A stretch of DNA of 53,900 nt from Chloroflexi bacterium 13_1_40CM_65_17 (lineage in GTDB: Bacteria > Chloroflexota > Dormibacteria > Dormibacterales > Dormibacteraceae). Shown in pieces: positions 42,849 to 51,591 of this stretch. Where the stretch lies: contig MNES01000033.1 of NCBI GenBank assembly GCA_001917815.1, positions 9,890 through 63,789 of the forward strand. The letters are read 5' to 3'. A program made the translations under genes and the position numbers. Positions within the stretch are counted from its first letter, which is position 1. Each line of letters opens with the position of its first letter. The notes under the pieces are model-generated. The model searched no databases and was not told the DNA's origin. It saw only the letters and a list, made by a program, of their open reading frames with translations.

Positions 42849-45800
42849 TCACCGGCTGGTTGAGCGCGCGCCATCCGAGGATTCGAGAGTCAGCGCGCTT
42901 CGTGTGTCCGCGGCTTCGGCAGCGGCATGGAGCGCTTCGAAGCCCGCCAGAGCGCGCTCGAACGCCGCCACCGCGCCGGCGCGGTCCCCGCGAGCACGGG
43001 CCAGCTGCCCCTCGGCCCGGTCGCAGCATGGGCCCAGCAATGCCAGCCCCGATACCTGGTTCCGAGCGTGAGGCACGAACTCCTCCAACGCCTCCCAGTC
43101 CTCGAGGGCGGCGAGCGCCTCGAGCAGAGACCGCGCGTGCGCGGGCCCATATGGTCTGTTCTCGAGGGCCTTTCCGGCGGAGATGAGGCGGGCCTTCTCC
43201 GGCTCACCCAAGGCCACCTCCAGCCTGGCCTGTCCTGGGCTTGCGCCCGCGATGTCGTTCATCGGGTCGTCCAGGAGGGCCGCGAGCTCGTTTGCGCGCT
43301 TCAAGTTGCCGCTTTTCGCCGCCACCAATGCGCCGAGGACGGGACCGTTGCGGACGAATTCACATTCGACCGCAGGGTCCTGCCGAAATGCCTGGAGATG
43401 CTCGTCGAGGACGGGAGGGATGTCCTCCCAGCGCCCCAGCTCGTACAGTGCCTCGATCACAGGAGCCGTGCCGTGCATGATCTGGTGCGGGTTGGTGTCT
43501 CGCGACAGCTCGAGAGATCGACGCGCCAGCTGGAGACCTTCCTCGTACTTTCCCGCAACCCGCATGGTGATGACGGCCGCGCGCCGGACCGCATCGCCTT
43601 GCCGAAGACGCGACCCAAGCCTGTCGACAGTGGCGAGGCCGCGCTCGGCGAGCTCGAGCATCTCGCTGTACCGGCCCGCCATTCCGTAGAGGATGCCGAG
43701 CGCCTCGTCTGCGTACAAGAGCAGTTTCGGCTGGTTCAGCGACTCTCCAATCGCGCGCCCCTTTTCGGCCGCGGCAATGCGTTCGTCAAGTGGTAGCGGA
43801 TCCGTCTCGCTCCCTTGACCGAACGGCTCGCTTCCCCGATACAGGCGCGAGAGGGTTCCGAAGGCAACCAGCAGCTCGCCCGTCACCGCCGGGTCGGTTG
43901 CGTATGCAAGTCCCTCCGTGACGAGCGCCTGAACGGGCTCCGGTGCGGGACTTCGCCTGAATGCGCCAGGACTGCCGGTCATCATGCCCGTCAGCTTCGT
44001 GCACAGCCTTGCTCTATCATCCCGGCCGCCGGCCACTCGAGCGATCTCGAGCGCGCGCGTGTATGCGGTGAATGCATCGTCACCGTGGTACGCGGACTCG
44101 TGATCATCGCCCAGCTCTTCGAGCGAGCGCAGTTTCTCGTCGGGACTAGCGGCGAGGGCGACGGCTTGTTCGTGCAGCTCGATTGCCTTGGCGACCGCAA
44201 AGCGCCGGCGTGCCTGCGCACCGGCGCGAAGCAGGTGCTCAAAAGCCCTGACACGGACCGGCTCCCTCTCTGCTTCGCTCCACGCGAGATCGGCGTCCTC
44301 GCCCGCGACCGCCGTCCTGAAGTGATACGCGAGCAGCTCTCCAAACTCGTCCGCGCGGTCGCCCGCAAGCTGCTCGATCCAGGCACCCAGCTCGGCGTGA
44401 GCGCGGGCGCGACGCGCCTTTGGCAGCGAGGCGTAGGCCACGTCACGAACCAGGGCGTGCTTGAAGATGTACTCCATCTGGCTCGCCAGACTCGAAGTGG
44501 TTCGGGCGCTGACGAGCCCGCGCCTCTCCAGCGACCGAAGCTCCGCCGAGACGTCGCCGCCGACGCTGCGGCGGAGCGGTTCGGCCCAGAAGACGCGTCC
44601 GATCACAGCCGCCTCCTGGAGCACCCGTTTCTCTTCTTCAGGAATGGCGTCGATTCGCGCCGACAGCAGCGCAAGGAGGGAATCCGGCAGGGGTGTGGAG
44701 TTGACCAGGACCGTGCTTCGCCAGCGGCCACCCTCGTTCACAAGGGCGCCTTCTTCTATCAGACGACGAACTATCTCCTCGAGAAAGAACGGATTGCCCT
44801 CCGCCTTGCCGAGGATCTCGGTCGCCATCGGGGTTGGAATGTCAGCGACGCTCAGGATTGCCTGGAGCAGCTCCTGACTGTGCTTTTCGGAAAGGGGACG
44901 CAATGAGAGCGTGGAGAAGTTCTCACTGCCGCCTCCGAAGCCGGAATGGGCCTCCGCCAGCTCGCGCCGCGCCGTCCCCACCACGAGCAAAGGCCCGGTC
45001 GAGCGGCCGATCAGGTGCTCCAGCATGTCCAGCAGGGGCTTGCCCGCCCAATGCAGGTCCTCGACCACCCAGAGCGACGGTTCTTCAGTGTCTGCGCTCG
45101 CGAAGCGGGGCCACGCCCAGGCCAGCTCGTCAGCCACGGATTGCGGGTCCATCTGTGCGAGCCGGCTTTCGGGAACAGCGATGCCCGCGGTTGCCGCGAG
45201 CGCCTCGAACGTGCGCTCGTCGGGCACAGCCGCCCTCAGTTTTTCGACAGCCGCCACGCTGGAATCGTCCAGGCGGATGTCGCATGCCTCGCGCAGGATT
45301 TCGCCCAGCGCCCAGTAGGTGATCCCCTGGCCGGCAGCCAGGCAGCGTCCTCTCAGTACGCGCGCGTGCGGGTGGCGCGTCTTGATGCTTTCGATGAACT
45401 CTCGAACCAGGCGGCTTTTGCCGACGCCGGCAGGACCAAGAATCGTGACCAGCCTCGGCCGGCGCGCGTCGATGACATCGTCGAGCTGGCTCGAGAGCGA
45501 CTGCAGCTCGGCGCTTCGCCCGACCAGCGGAGTCGCAAGTCCGGGTATACCCCGAGCGCGTTCGGGCGCAGGGCTCAGCACCTGCCGCGCGATCACCCGC
45601 TCCTGTTTGCCTTTCAAGGTGAGCTCGATCGGTGCAGAGAAGACGAACGCGTGGCGGGCGGCGAGGTAGGTGCGCTCCCCGGCCAGGATGGTGTCGGGCT
45701 CGGCCTCGCCCTGGAGCCGCGCCGCAACGTTGACCGGCTCGCCCGACACGAGGCGCTGGCCGGCGCCGGCCGGCGCCACCGCCACGACCTCTCCGGTGTT

Positions 45801-46133
45801 GACGCCCACCCGCATCCTCAGGCTGACGCCGTGACGCGACTCCAGCTCCTGATTGAGGGTTTTCAGCCGCCTCATCATCTCCATGGCTGCGTTGAGCGCG
45901 CGTTCGGCATCGTCTTCGCGAACTGCCGGCACGCCGAACACGGCCATGACCGCGTCTCCTATGAATTTCTCCACCGTCCCGCCCCATGCGTCGACGGCTG
46001 CCGCCATCGTGTCGAAATATGAGTCGAGGACGGTGCGCAGCCGCTCGGGGTCGAGCCGGTCGGCGAGAGACGTGGAGCCGATCGCGTCCGCAAAGAGGAC
46101 GGTGACGAGCTTGCGCTCCATGGGCGTCCCCAT
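42849..46133 (-). CDS. Class III nucleotide cyclase-STAND ATPase-TPR protein
   Basis: 1094 residues. The class III cyclase domain (about 5-185) has metal-binding Asp16 (VLFADAIGSTS) and Asp60 (FIGDAVMAVFG), and VNVAARLQ. An AAA/STAND ATPase follows (about 200-480; Walker A GPAGVGKS at 233-240, Walker B LWVVEDLHWAGK). TPR-like helices fill the rest to about 1080. It should make cAMP or cGMP in response to a signal on the helical domain; such fusions are common in actinobacteria and proteobacteria. The substrate-choosing residues are not resolved here. ATP-type synthesis is likely but unproved. Confidence 0.9.
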   Translation of the reverse strand: MGTPMERKLVTVLFADAIGSTSLADRLDPERLRTVLDSYFDTMAAAVDAWGGTVEKFIGDAVMAVFGVPAVREDDAERALNAAMEMMRRLKTLNQELESRHGVSLRMRVGVNTGEVVAVAPAGAGQRLVSGEPVNVAARLQGEAEPDTILAGERTYLAARHAFVFSAPIELTLKGKQERVIARQVLSPAPERARGIPGLATPLVGRSAELQSLSSQLDDVIDARRPRLVTILGPAGVGKSRLVREFIESIKTRHPHARVLRGRCLAAGQGITYWALGEILREACDIRLDDSSVAAVEKLRAAVPDERTFEALAATAGIAVPESRLAQMDPQSVADELAWAWPRFASADTEEPSLWVVEDLHWAGKPLLDMLEHLIGRSTGPLLVVGTARRELAEAHSGFGGGSENFSTLSLRPLSEKHSQELLQAILSVADIPTPMATEILGKAEGNPFFLEEIVRRLIEEGALVNEGGRWRSTVLVNSTPLPDSLLALLSARIDAIPEEEKRVLQEAAVIGRVFWAEPLRRSVGGDVSAELRSLERRGLVSARTTSSLASQMEYIFKHALVRDVAYASLPKARRARAHAELGAWIEQLAGDRADEFGELLAYHFRTAVAGEDADLAWSEAEREPVRVRAFEHLLRAGAQARRRFAVAKAIELHEQAVALAASPDEKLRSLEELGDDHESAYHGDDAFTAYTRALEIARVAGGRDDRARLCTKLTGMMTGSPGAFRRSPAPEPVQALVTEGLAYATDPAVTGELLVAFGTLSRLYRGSEPFGQGSETDPLPLDERIAAAEKGRAIGESLNQPKLLLYADEALGILYGMAGRYSEMLELAERGLATVDRLGSRLRQGDAVRRAAVITMRVAGKYEEGLQLARRSLELSRDTNPHQIMHGTAPVIEALYELGRWEDIPPVLDEHLQAFRQDPAVECEFVRNGPVLGALVAAKSGNLKRANELAALLDDPMNDIAGASPGQARLEVALGEPEKARLISAGKALENRPYGPAHARSLLEALAALEDWEALEEFVPHARNQVSGLALLGPCCDRAEGQLARARGDRAGAVAAFERALAGFEALHAAAEAADTRSALTLESSDGARSTSR

Positions 46134-46145
46134 AGTAGGCGCCGA

Positions 46146-46853
46146 CTAACAGGCCAGTTTGCCGGCCAGGTCCATGAAGTCGGTTGCCTGCACATCGGCG
46201 TCTGGATCAGGCAGCAGATCAGCACCTCCACCGAGACCCTTCTCCAAGGGTCGCTCGACGAACGCCGCGCGCATGCCCGCGGCCTGCGCGGCACGCAGGT
46301 CCGCCTTGTGCGCAGCCACCATCATCACCTGCCCTGGCTCCAGTCCCAGCGCAGAAGCCGCGCCACGGTACACCTCCCGGTCGGGCTTGTAATGGCGAAA
46401 GTCCTCCGCGGACAGCACACGCTGGAAAGGTAAATCGGCAAACCGGATCAGCGCAGTCTGCTGGGATCGGTTGCCGTTGGAAAGTGTCGCGACCGTGAAG
46501 CGCCGGCTCAGCCGCGTCAGTCCCGGGGCTGCGTCGGGCCAGGCCGGCAGGCGCTCCCATGAGCGGGTCAGCTCCTCTCGCGCGGCCCCATCGAACCCTT
46601 CCGCGCCAACATCACGAAGGACTTGATCCAGTGACATGCGGTGGAGCCGATCGAAGTTGGTCCACGGGAGCTCGCCGCGCCGCACCAGGTCCATGGAAGG
46701 GATGTACAGCGCTCGCCACCCGTCAGCCAGCTGCTCCCAATCGGCGTGCACCCCGTTGAGCGCGCCCAGGCGCCCGGCCTCGGCCGCCACCCCCATGCGC
46801 CAGTCAACCGTGGTTCCGAAGATGTCGAAGGTGAGGGCACGAACTTCGCTCAA
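46146..46853 (-). CDS. HAD-family haloacid dehalogenase, type II
   Basis: 235 residues. Motifs of the (S)-2-haloacid dehalogenase group are present: LTFDIFGTTVDWR with nucleophile Asp10, TLSNGN, KPDREVY with the conserved Lys, and MMVAAHKADLRAAQAAGMRAAFVERP. These hydrolyse 2-haloacids or phosphate esters. The usual Trp/Asn after VAAH is replaced by Lys (VAAHKADL), so substrate range is uncertain. It precedes the cyclase gene by 12 bases on the same strand. Confidence 0.88.
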   Translation of the reverse strand: MSEVRALTFDIFGTTVDWRMGVAAEAGRLGALNGVHADWEQLADGWRALYIPSMDLVRRGELPWTNFDRLHRMSLDQVLRDVGAEGFDGAAREELTRSWERLPAWPDAAPGLTRLSRRFTVATLSNGNRSQQTALIRFADLPFQRVLSAEDFRHYKPDREVYRGAASALGLEPGQVMMVAAHKADLRAAQAAGMRAAFVERPLEKGLGGGADLLPDPDADVQATDFMDLAGKLAC

Positions 46854-46857
46854 TCGT

Positions 46858-47136
46858 TCATCGCCGCCTGAACATGCGGTCGTAGTCCGGGAAGTAGCGC
46901 TGGATCACCGAGAGCTCGAAGGTGGCGAGGATCGAGCTCGGCGGCTCTCGTTCGAGAAGGAAGTCGAAGCTCCGCTCGACCAGGTCTTCCACATCGCGGC
47001 GCTCGATGCCGCCGGCCCAGCGCTCGAGGTCGGCTCGCCTGACCGTGACGGCGTGCTGTGAGTGCTGGCCGGCGTGTTCGACGGTGACCTCGGTCAGCCA
47101 GTGATCGTCTTTGGCTTCGGCCCGCACCCTAACCAT
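46858..47136 (-). CDS. Small conserved hypothetical protein
   Basis: 92 residues, charged, with no membrane segment. It begins MVRVRAEAKDDHWLTEVTVEHAG (beta-like) and continues with helices ending FELSVIQRYFPDYDRMFRR. I do not recognise the family. It lies 4 bases before the dehalogenase gene on the same strand, so the two are probably co-expressed. Confidence 0.6.
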   Translation of the reverse strand: MVRVRAEAKDDHWLTEVTVEHAGQHSQHAVTVRRADLERWAGGIERRDVEDLVERSFDFLLEREPPSSILATFELSVIQRYFPDYDRMFRRR

Positions 47137-47215
47137 CGATAAGAAGCCTAGTCCGACGTTTTAGAATCTTCTGACATGGAGCACCAAACCAGTGAGGTTC
47201 GAGCGTTGTAGAGGT

Positions 47216-47374
47216 ATGGTTTCTCGTCGTTTCAAGAGACGTGAGAGCGGCCAGGGAATGGTCGAGTACGCCCTGATCCTGGTTCTGGTTTCGATCGTGG
47301 TGATCGTGATTCTTCTGACCATGGGAAACCAGATCGCCAACGTGTTCTCGAACGTCGTGGCCGCCCTCGGCTAA
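47216..47374 (+). CDS. Flp-type type IVb prepilin
   Basis: 52 residues. The class signature is present: a positively charged leader (VSRRFKRRESG), then the cleavage site before QGMVEYALILVLVSIVVIVILL, with Glu5 and Tyr6 of the mature pilin. A GTG at 47192 could add eight residues. Flp pilins are exported by a Tad/RcpA-type system, but no tad, cpa or prepilin-peptidase gene is in this window, so this copy is an orphan. Possible roles are attachment or DNA uptake. Confidence 0.85.
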   Translation: MVSRRFKRRESGQGMVEYALILVLVSIVVIVILLTMGNQIANVFSNVVAALG

Positions 47375-47398
47375 GGGCAAGCCCCGACCTTTCGAATA

Positions 47399-47429
47399 CC
47401 CGACGACGCTCAGGCGTTGAGTCGTCGGG
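47399..47429 (+). terminator. Hairpin after the Flp pilin gene
   Basis: CCCGACGAC at 47399-47407 pairs with GTCGTCGGG at 47421-47429; the inner bases can also pair (CTCA with TGAG). No T-run follows, so it may be a weak terminator or an RNA 3'-end stabiliser between the abundant pilin message and the next gene. Confidence 0.45.
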
Positions 47430-47439
47430 AGTCAGTTGT

Positions 47440-48603
47440 ATGAGCGGCCGCAGGGATTGGGGGTTGGCGCTTGTCGTTGCCGGCGCCCTGGGTGTCGCGG
47501 CCTGTGGCCCGTCTGGCATCCGGATCGCCACCACGGCAATCCCGACCCTCACCCGCACTACCGGCTCATTCGACGATATGGCGATCGACCAAGGAACCCA
47601 TCGCCTGTTCGTCGCCGACCGATCCGACCAGGGGGTCGACGTCTTCGACATTTCCACCGCGACTGCGCGCTACGTGAAGACGATTCCCATGCCGTCGAGC
47701 CCTAACGGGCTGGCAATCGCCCCCGACCTGGAGCGCATATTCGTCGGCACCTCGTCCGGGTCGGTCGCGGTTGCGGACATCAGCACCAACTCACCCACCA
47801 CCAACGGCGTGATCGACGAAGTGCACACGGGCGGGCGTCAAGCCGACCTGCTCGATTATTCAGCCGCGCGACACCGCGTTTACGCCAGCAACGGAGCGGA
47901 CGGAACGATCACCAGCATCGATTCGGAGACGCACGAGATCCGGGCGCATTTCGATGTGGGCCACCCGCTGGAGCAACCTCGGTACGACCCGGCGGACGGG
48001 ATGGTTTACGTGACGAGCCCAGACGCCGACGCCCTATTCCGCATCGACCCCAACGACGGCTCCATCAAGAGCAGCGCCCTCGGAGGGTGCGTGCCCACAG
48101 GCATGGCGATCAATCCGAAATCGAACCATGCGTTGATCGCTTGCAAGAGCTTTGTCATGAGCTGGGACCTGGCTAGCGGCAAGTCCGAGGTGTTCGGTCA
48201 GGTTGCCGGCGGCGACGTCGTCAGTTACTACAGCGGCGCGGATCGATTCCTGGTGGCTTCGCCGCTAGGGACGGGTCATAGTGTCATCGGCATTTTTGGC
48301 GGGACTCCGATCGCGTACCTCTCAACAGTTGTGACCGATGCGCGAGGCAAATCGGCGGCCTACGACGAAACCAATCATGTTATTTACACCCCCGACGGCC
48401 GGGCCGGCAGAGCTGGGATCGCAAGCTTCCGCGCGCCCGCAATTCCGCCACCGTGGCTGTCGTTCGTGACGGACTTCGGCCCTTTGGTTGCGATTCTGGC
48501 GGTGATGGGCCTGGTGATTTATGTGGTCGCCCGTTCGGCCGATCCGGTCCGGCGGCGTGATCCGGCCCGACAGCCGGTGCCCAGGGTTCTCAGGCCGCGC
48601 TGA
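47440..48603 (+). CDS. Membrane-tethered YncE-like beta-propeller lipoprotein
   Basis: 387 residues. A lipoprotein signal ends at Cys22 (GALGVAAC). The next ~320 residues form repeated strands of a YncE/NHL-like propeller (HRLFVADRSDQGVDVFDI, LERIFVGTSSGSVAVADI, HRVYASNGADGTITSID, DGMVYVTSPDADALFRI). A C-terminal membrane helix (GPLVAILAVMGLVIYVVA, about 348-365) and a basic tail follow, so both ends may be tethered. It probably binds a ligand or protein outside the cell. Follows the pilin gene and the hairpin between them. Its end overlaps the WYL gene. Confidence 0.8.
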   Translation: MSGRRDWGLALVVAGALGVAACGPSGIRIATTAIPTLTRTTGSFDDMAIDQGTHRLFVADRSDQGVDVFDISTATARYVKTIPMPSSPNGLAIAPDLERIFVGTSSGSVAVADISTNSPTTNGVIDEVHTGGRQADLLDYSAARHRVYASNGADGTITSIDSETHEIRAHFDVGHPLEQPRYDPADGMVYVTSPDADALFRIDPNDGSIKSSALGGCVPTGMAINPKSNHALIACKSFVMSWDLASGKSEVFGQVAGGDVVSYYSGADRFLVASPLGTGHSVIGIFGGTPIAYLSTVVTDARGKSAAYDETNHVIYTPDGRAGRAGIASFRAPAIPPPWLSFVTDFGPLVAILAVMGLVIYVVARSADPVRRRDPARQPVPRVLRPR

Positions 48604-49549
48604 TCGACGCCGCCGCGAATCGCCGGCCCACCTTCGCCAGCTGTTCCACCAGCTCGGGCGGCTCCGAAACCGTGAAGTCCGCATCGAGCATGCCGAGATA
48701 GAGGGCAAGCATCTCGAGAGAGTTGGAGCGTGCGTAAACGAAACACGCGTTGTCGCCGACCGGCTCGATGACGATCTCGTGAGGCACTCGTTCGGCGATC
48801 ACGGCAGCAGGCGCGTGCACCTTCACGCGGGCTTCGTATTTCACAGGTGCTGAGCGGACGCTGCGCGTGACGTAGGCGGCGATATCCTCCGCAGGCAGTT
48901 CGCGCGGCGTGAAATGCGGACCGGTTGAATGTCGGAGAGTCATGCGGTCGAGGCGGAATGTGCGCCATGCGTGGCGGTCGCGATCCCATGCCACCAGGTA
49001 CCACCTGCGCCCGAGGTGGACCACGCGATATGGCTCAACCGAGCGCGTGGATTCTGTGCCGTCGTGTTTGCGATATTCGATGCTGAGCAGCGCGCAGTCC
49101 CGGCAGGCGGCTGCAATAGCGGCGAGGGCGTTCGGATCGACGGTCGGCCCCTTGGTCGGAGCAGTCACCGTGAATGCCTGCAGCGCGTTCACGCGCCGGC
49201 GCAGCCGGGTGGGCAGCACCTGCTCCAGCTTCACCAGCGCGCTGACTGAGGTTTCCTCGATGCCCGAGATGCCGCCTCCGGCCGACGACCTCAGCGCGAC
49301 GGCGACCGCGACGGCCTCGTCGTCCTCGAGGAGGAGCGGGGGCATGGCCGCGCCCGACCCAAGCCGGTAACCCCCGGCGACGCCGCGGGCGGCCTGCACG
49401 GGATAACCGAGCTCGCGCAGACGGGCGACGTCGTTCCGGACGGTCCGGGGACTCACCCTGAGGCGCTCCGCCAGGAGGGCTCCCGGCCAATCGCGACGCG
49501 ACTCGAGGAGGGTCAGAAGTCTGAGCAGCCGGGCCGAGGTGTTCAGCAT
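48590..49549 (-). CDS. YafY/PafC-like WYL-domain transcriptional regulator
   Basis: 319 residues. An N-terminal winged helix (LLTLLESRRDWPGALLAERLRVSPRTVRNDVARLRELGY, about 10-48) is followed by the WYL domain (about 140-220) and a C-terminal WCX extension. WYL domains sense nucleic-acid or nucleotide-type ligands and often regulate defence or DNA-damage genes; many control a neighbouring transporter. It is divergent from the MFS exporter, sharing an operator-like inverted repeat, and is thus its most likely regulator. Confidence 0.92.
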   Translation of the reverse strand: MLNTSARLLRLLTLLESRRDWPGALLAERLRVSPRTVRNDVARLRELGYPVQAARGVAGGYRLGSGAAMPPLLLEDDEAVAVAVALRSSAGGGISGIEETSVSALVKLEQVLPTRLRRRVNALQAFTVTAPTKGPTVDPNALAAIAAACRDCALLSIEYRKHDGTESTRSVEPYRVVHLGRRWYLVAWDRDRHAWRTFRLDRMTLRHSTGPHFTPRELPAEDIAAYVTRSVRSAPVKYEARVKVHAPAAVIAERVPHEIVIEPVGDNACFVYARSNSLEMLALYLGMLDADFTVSEPPELVEQLAKVGRRFAAASISAA

Positions 49550-49567
49550 TAATTTTCAATCGTCAAT

Positions 49568-49598
49568 CCTATTGCGGAACGAATCTTGCCGCAATAGG
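49568..49598. promoter_or_regulatory. Perfect 10-base inverted repeat between WYL regulator and MFS gene
   Basis: CCTATTGCGG (49568-49577) is repeated inverted as CCGCAATAGG (49589-49598), with centres 21 bases (two helix turns) apart. It lies 19 bases before the WYL ATG and about 50 before the exporter ATG, in the only AT-rich part of the gap. This is the expected place for an operator controlling both genes. Confidence 0.75.
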
Positions 49599-49649
49599 CA
49601 ATAGCCTGGGACGCAACACAAGGAGATCACAGAGACAAGGAGGTTGGAA

Positions 49650-51077
49650 ATGTCTCAAGGCTCATCCCGAACTCAGGTGATATTGGCCACGCTCGGGGTT
49701 GCCCTCGCGCTCTTGCTCGCCGCGCTCGACCAGACGGTCGTGGGCGTGGCGATGCCGCGGATCGTCTCCGAGCTGCACGGCCTCGACTTCTACGCGTGGG
49801 TGACGACGGCGTACCTGATCACGTCGACGGCGCTTGTGCCGGTGGCGGGCAAGCTCGGCGACATGTTCGGCCGCAAGCCGTTCCTGATCGCCGGCATGGC
49901 CGGCTTCATCGGCGCCTCAGCACTTTGCGGGGTCTCGCAAAACATGATCGAGCTGGTGCTGTTTCGGGCGCTGCAGGGAGTGTTCGGTGGAGTGCTGTTC
50001 GCCTCGACATTCGCAGTCCTTGCTGACGTCTTCCCGCCCACCCAGCGGGCTCGCATGAGTGGCCTGTTCGGCGCGGTCTTCGGCCTGTCCTCGGTCATCG
50101 GGCCGACGCTGGGCGGTTACCTCACCGACGGCCCGGGATGGCGGTGGGTCTTCTACGTCAACGTTCCACTGGGCATCGCAGCAATCGTTCTGGTCGCATC
50201 CCAGCTGCCTTTCGTTCGCTCGAGCGCGCGACTGCGCGACATCGATTGGATCGGGACGGGCCTGCTGTTCGCCGGTCTCACACCCCTGCTGATCGCCTTC
50301 TCGATGACCCGCGACCACTCATGGACCTCGGCGCAGGTGCTCGGCCCGTTCGGGCTGGCGGCGGTCATGCTGGTCGCGTTCTACTTCATCGAGCGCCGCG
50401 TCGAGCACCCTGTGGTCCCGTTTCACCTCTTTCGTCTGAACGTCTTCGCCGTGCCGGCCGCGATCTCGTTCTTCAGTGCGATCGGAATGTTCGCGGTGGT
50501 GATCTTCGTGCCGCTGCTGTACCAGGGCGTGCTTCGGGTGAGCGCGACGAACTCGGGCCAGCTGCTGACGCCGATGATGCTCGCCGTCGTAGTGACGGCC
50601 ACAGTGACGGGCGCGGTGATCGCTCGGATTCCCGCTTATCGATTCCTCAGCGCCGGTGCGCTCGCGGTCATGATCGTGGGGCTCGTGTTGCTGGCGCGTG
50701 TTGGCGTGGGTGCAAGCCCGTTCGAGGTGACGCGCGACATCATCATCGTCGGCGCCGGACTCGGTGTGACGTTTCCTCTGACTCTTGTCGTCGTCCAGGC
50801 AGGATTGCCACATCAGCTGATCGGAGTGGGCACGAGCCAGCTCACCTTCTGGCGCAGCCTTGGAGGCACCATCGGGACGGCGATTCTCGGCTCGACGTTG
50901 ACCAACCGGCTGCCCATCCCGCCGACGCCGGTGGGGCTCGCGAACACGCTGCACGATCTCTTCCTCGTGGCGGCTGTCGTCGCAACGGTTTCGGTGGTCG
51001 CGAGCCTCGTCCTGCGCGAGGTGCCGCTCACGCCGCAGGTCGAGAGCATGCCCGAGGGGATCGAAGCGGCCGCGTAA
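49650..51077 (+). CDS. MFS multidrug exporter, DHA2 (EmrB/QacA) family
   Basis: 475 residues; the ATG at 49650 was chosen because AAGGAGG lies 6 bases upstream. About 14 membrane helices. DHA2 marks include LDQTVVGVAMPRIVSEL (motif D1), GKLGDMFGRKPF (motif A) and VIGPTLGGYLTDGPGWRWVFYVNVPLGI (motif C). It expels drugs, dyes or metabolites using the proton gradient. Expression is probably controlled by the divergent WYL regulator through the shared inverted repeat. Confidence 0.92.
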   Translation: MSQGSSRTQVILATLGVALALLLAALDQTVVGVAMPRIVSELHGLDFYAWVTTAYLITSTALVPVAGKLGDMFGRKPFLIAGMAGFIGASALCGVSQNMIELVLFRALQGVFGGVLFASTFAVLADVFPPTQRARMSGLFGAVFGLSSVIGPTLGGYLTDGPGWRWVFYVNVPLGIAAIVLVASQLPFVRSSARLRDIDWIGTGLLFAGLTPLLIAFSMTRDHSWTSAQVLGPFGLAAVMLVAFYFIERRVEHPVVPFHLFRLNVFAVPAAISFFSAIGMFAVVIFVPLLYQGVLRVSATNSGQLLTPMMLAVVVTATVTGAVIARIPAYRFLSAGALAVMIVGLVLLARVGVGASPFEVTRDIIIVGAGLGVTFPLTLVVVQAGLPHQLIGVGTSQLTFWRSLGGTIGTAILGSTLTNRLPIPPTPVGLANTLHDLFLVAAVVATVSVVASLVLREVPLTPQVESMPEGIEAAA

Positions 51078-51081
51078 ACCT

Positions 51082-51104
51082 GGGCGGTTCAGAGGGAACC
51101 GCCC
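51082..51104 (+). terminator. Nine-pair hairpin after the MFS gene
   Basis: GGGCGGTTC and GAACCGCCC pair perfectly around the loop AGAGG, five bases after the MFS stop. No T-run follows. It is likely an RNA 3'-end structure or a partly effective terminator, and is the first of three consecutive hairpins in this gap. Confidence 0.6.
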
Positions 51105-51202
51105 CAACCCGGGACCTGACCAGCAGGGTTGGCGCAATGAGTGTATTTTCTTGGCGGAAAGGCGCCCCAGGCTTTAACCGCTGAGCCGGTAGCTTCCTGG
51201 GG
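51104..51202 (+). promoter_or_regulatory. Structured leader upstream of the receiver/kinase operon
   Basis: Two further stem-loops follow: CCAACCC (51104-51110) with GGGTTGG (51126-51132), and CCCCAGG (51165-51171) with CCTGGGG (51196-51202), the latter enclosing an ACCG/CGGT stem. GGCGC (51131-51135) can instead pair with GCGCC (51162-51166), which overlaps the second stem. The competing pairings and position, 8 bases before the start codon, suggest a riboregulator, but I could not match it to a known riboswitch. Confidence 0.35.
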
Positions 51203-51210
51203 AAGGAAGG

Positions 51211-51591
51211 ATGGGGTTGTCGACGATCCTCCTGGTCGAGGACACCTTGGCAAACCGCGCGCTCGCGGTCAAGCTGCTGAAGGCTGCCGGTCATGAAGTC
51301 ATCGAGGCGGCTGACGGCGCGGCCGGCATAGTCGAAGCTCGGGCAAAGCGCCCTGACCTGGTGCTGATGGACCTCTCGCTTCCTGGCCTGGACGGCTGGG
51401 AGGCGCTCAAGCGGTTGCGCGCCGACGACCGCACTCGGGACCTTCGGGTGGTCGCTCTCACAGCGCACGCAATGGCCGGGGCGCGGGACGAGGCCCTGGC
51501 GGCCGGCTTCGACGGCTACATGAGCAAGCCGATCGACGCCCTCACCTTTGCTGAGACGGTGTCGCGCTACGTCCGGGATGGGCGCGGATGA
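51211..51591 (+). CDS. Single-domain response regulator (CheY/DivK-like)
   Basis: 126 residues, only a receiver domain: acidic pair Glu10-Asp11, phospho-acceptor Asp54 in LVLMDLSLPG, Thr/Ala switch in VVALTAHAM and Lys in MSKPID. No output domain, so it passes the signal by binding another protein or in a relay. GGAAGGAAGG precedes the ATG. Its stop overlaps the start of the hybrid kinase (ATGA). Confidence 0.93.
   Translation: MGLSTILLVEDTLANRALAVKLLKAAGHEVIEAADGAAGIVEARAKRPDLVLMDLSLPGLDGWEALKRLRADDRTRDLRVVALTAHAMAGARDEALAAGFDGYMSKPIDALTFAETVSRYVRDGRG

Noticed and set aside
51104-51202. c-di-GMP-I (GEMM) riboswitch
   Set aside because: Some stretches (GGAAAGGC, AGCCGGU) are reminiscent, but the conserved GGGCAAACC half and the GACGCAAAGCC core are absent.
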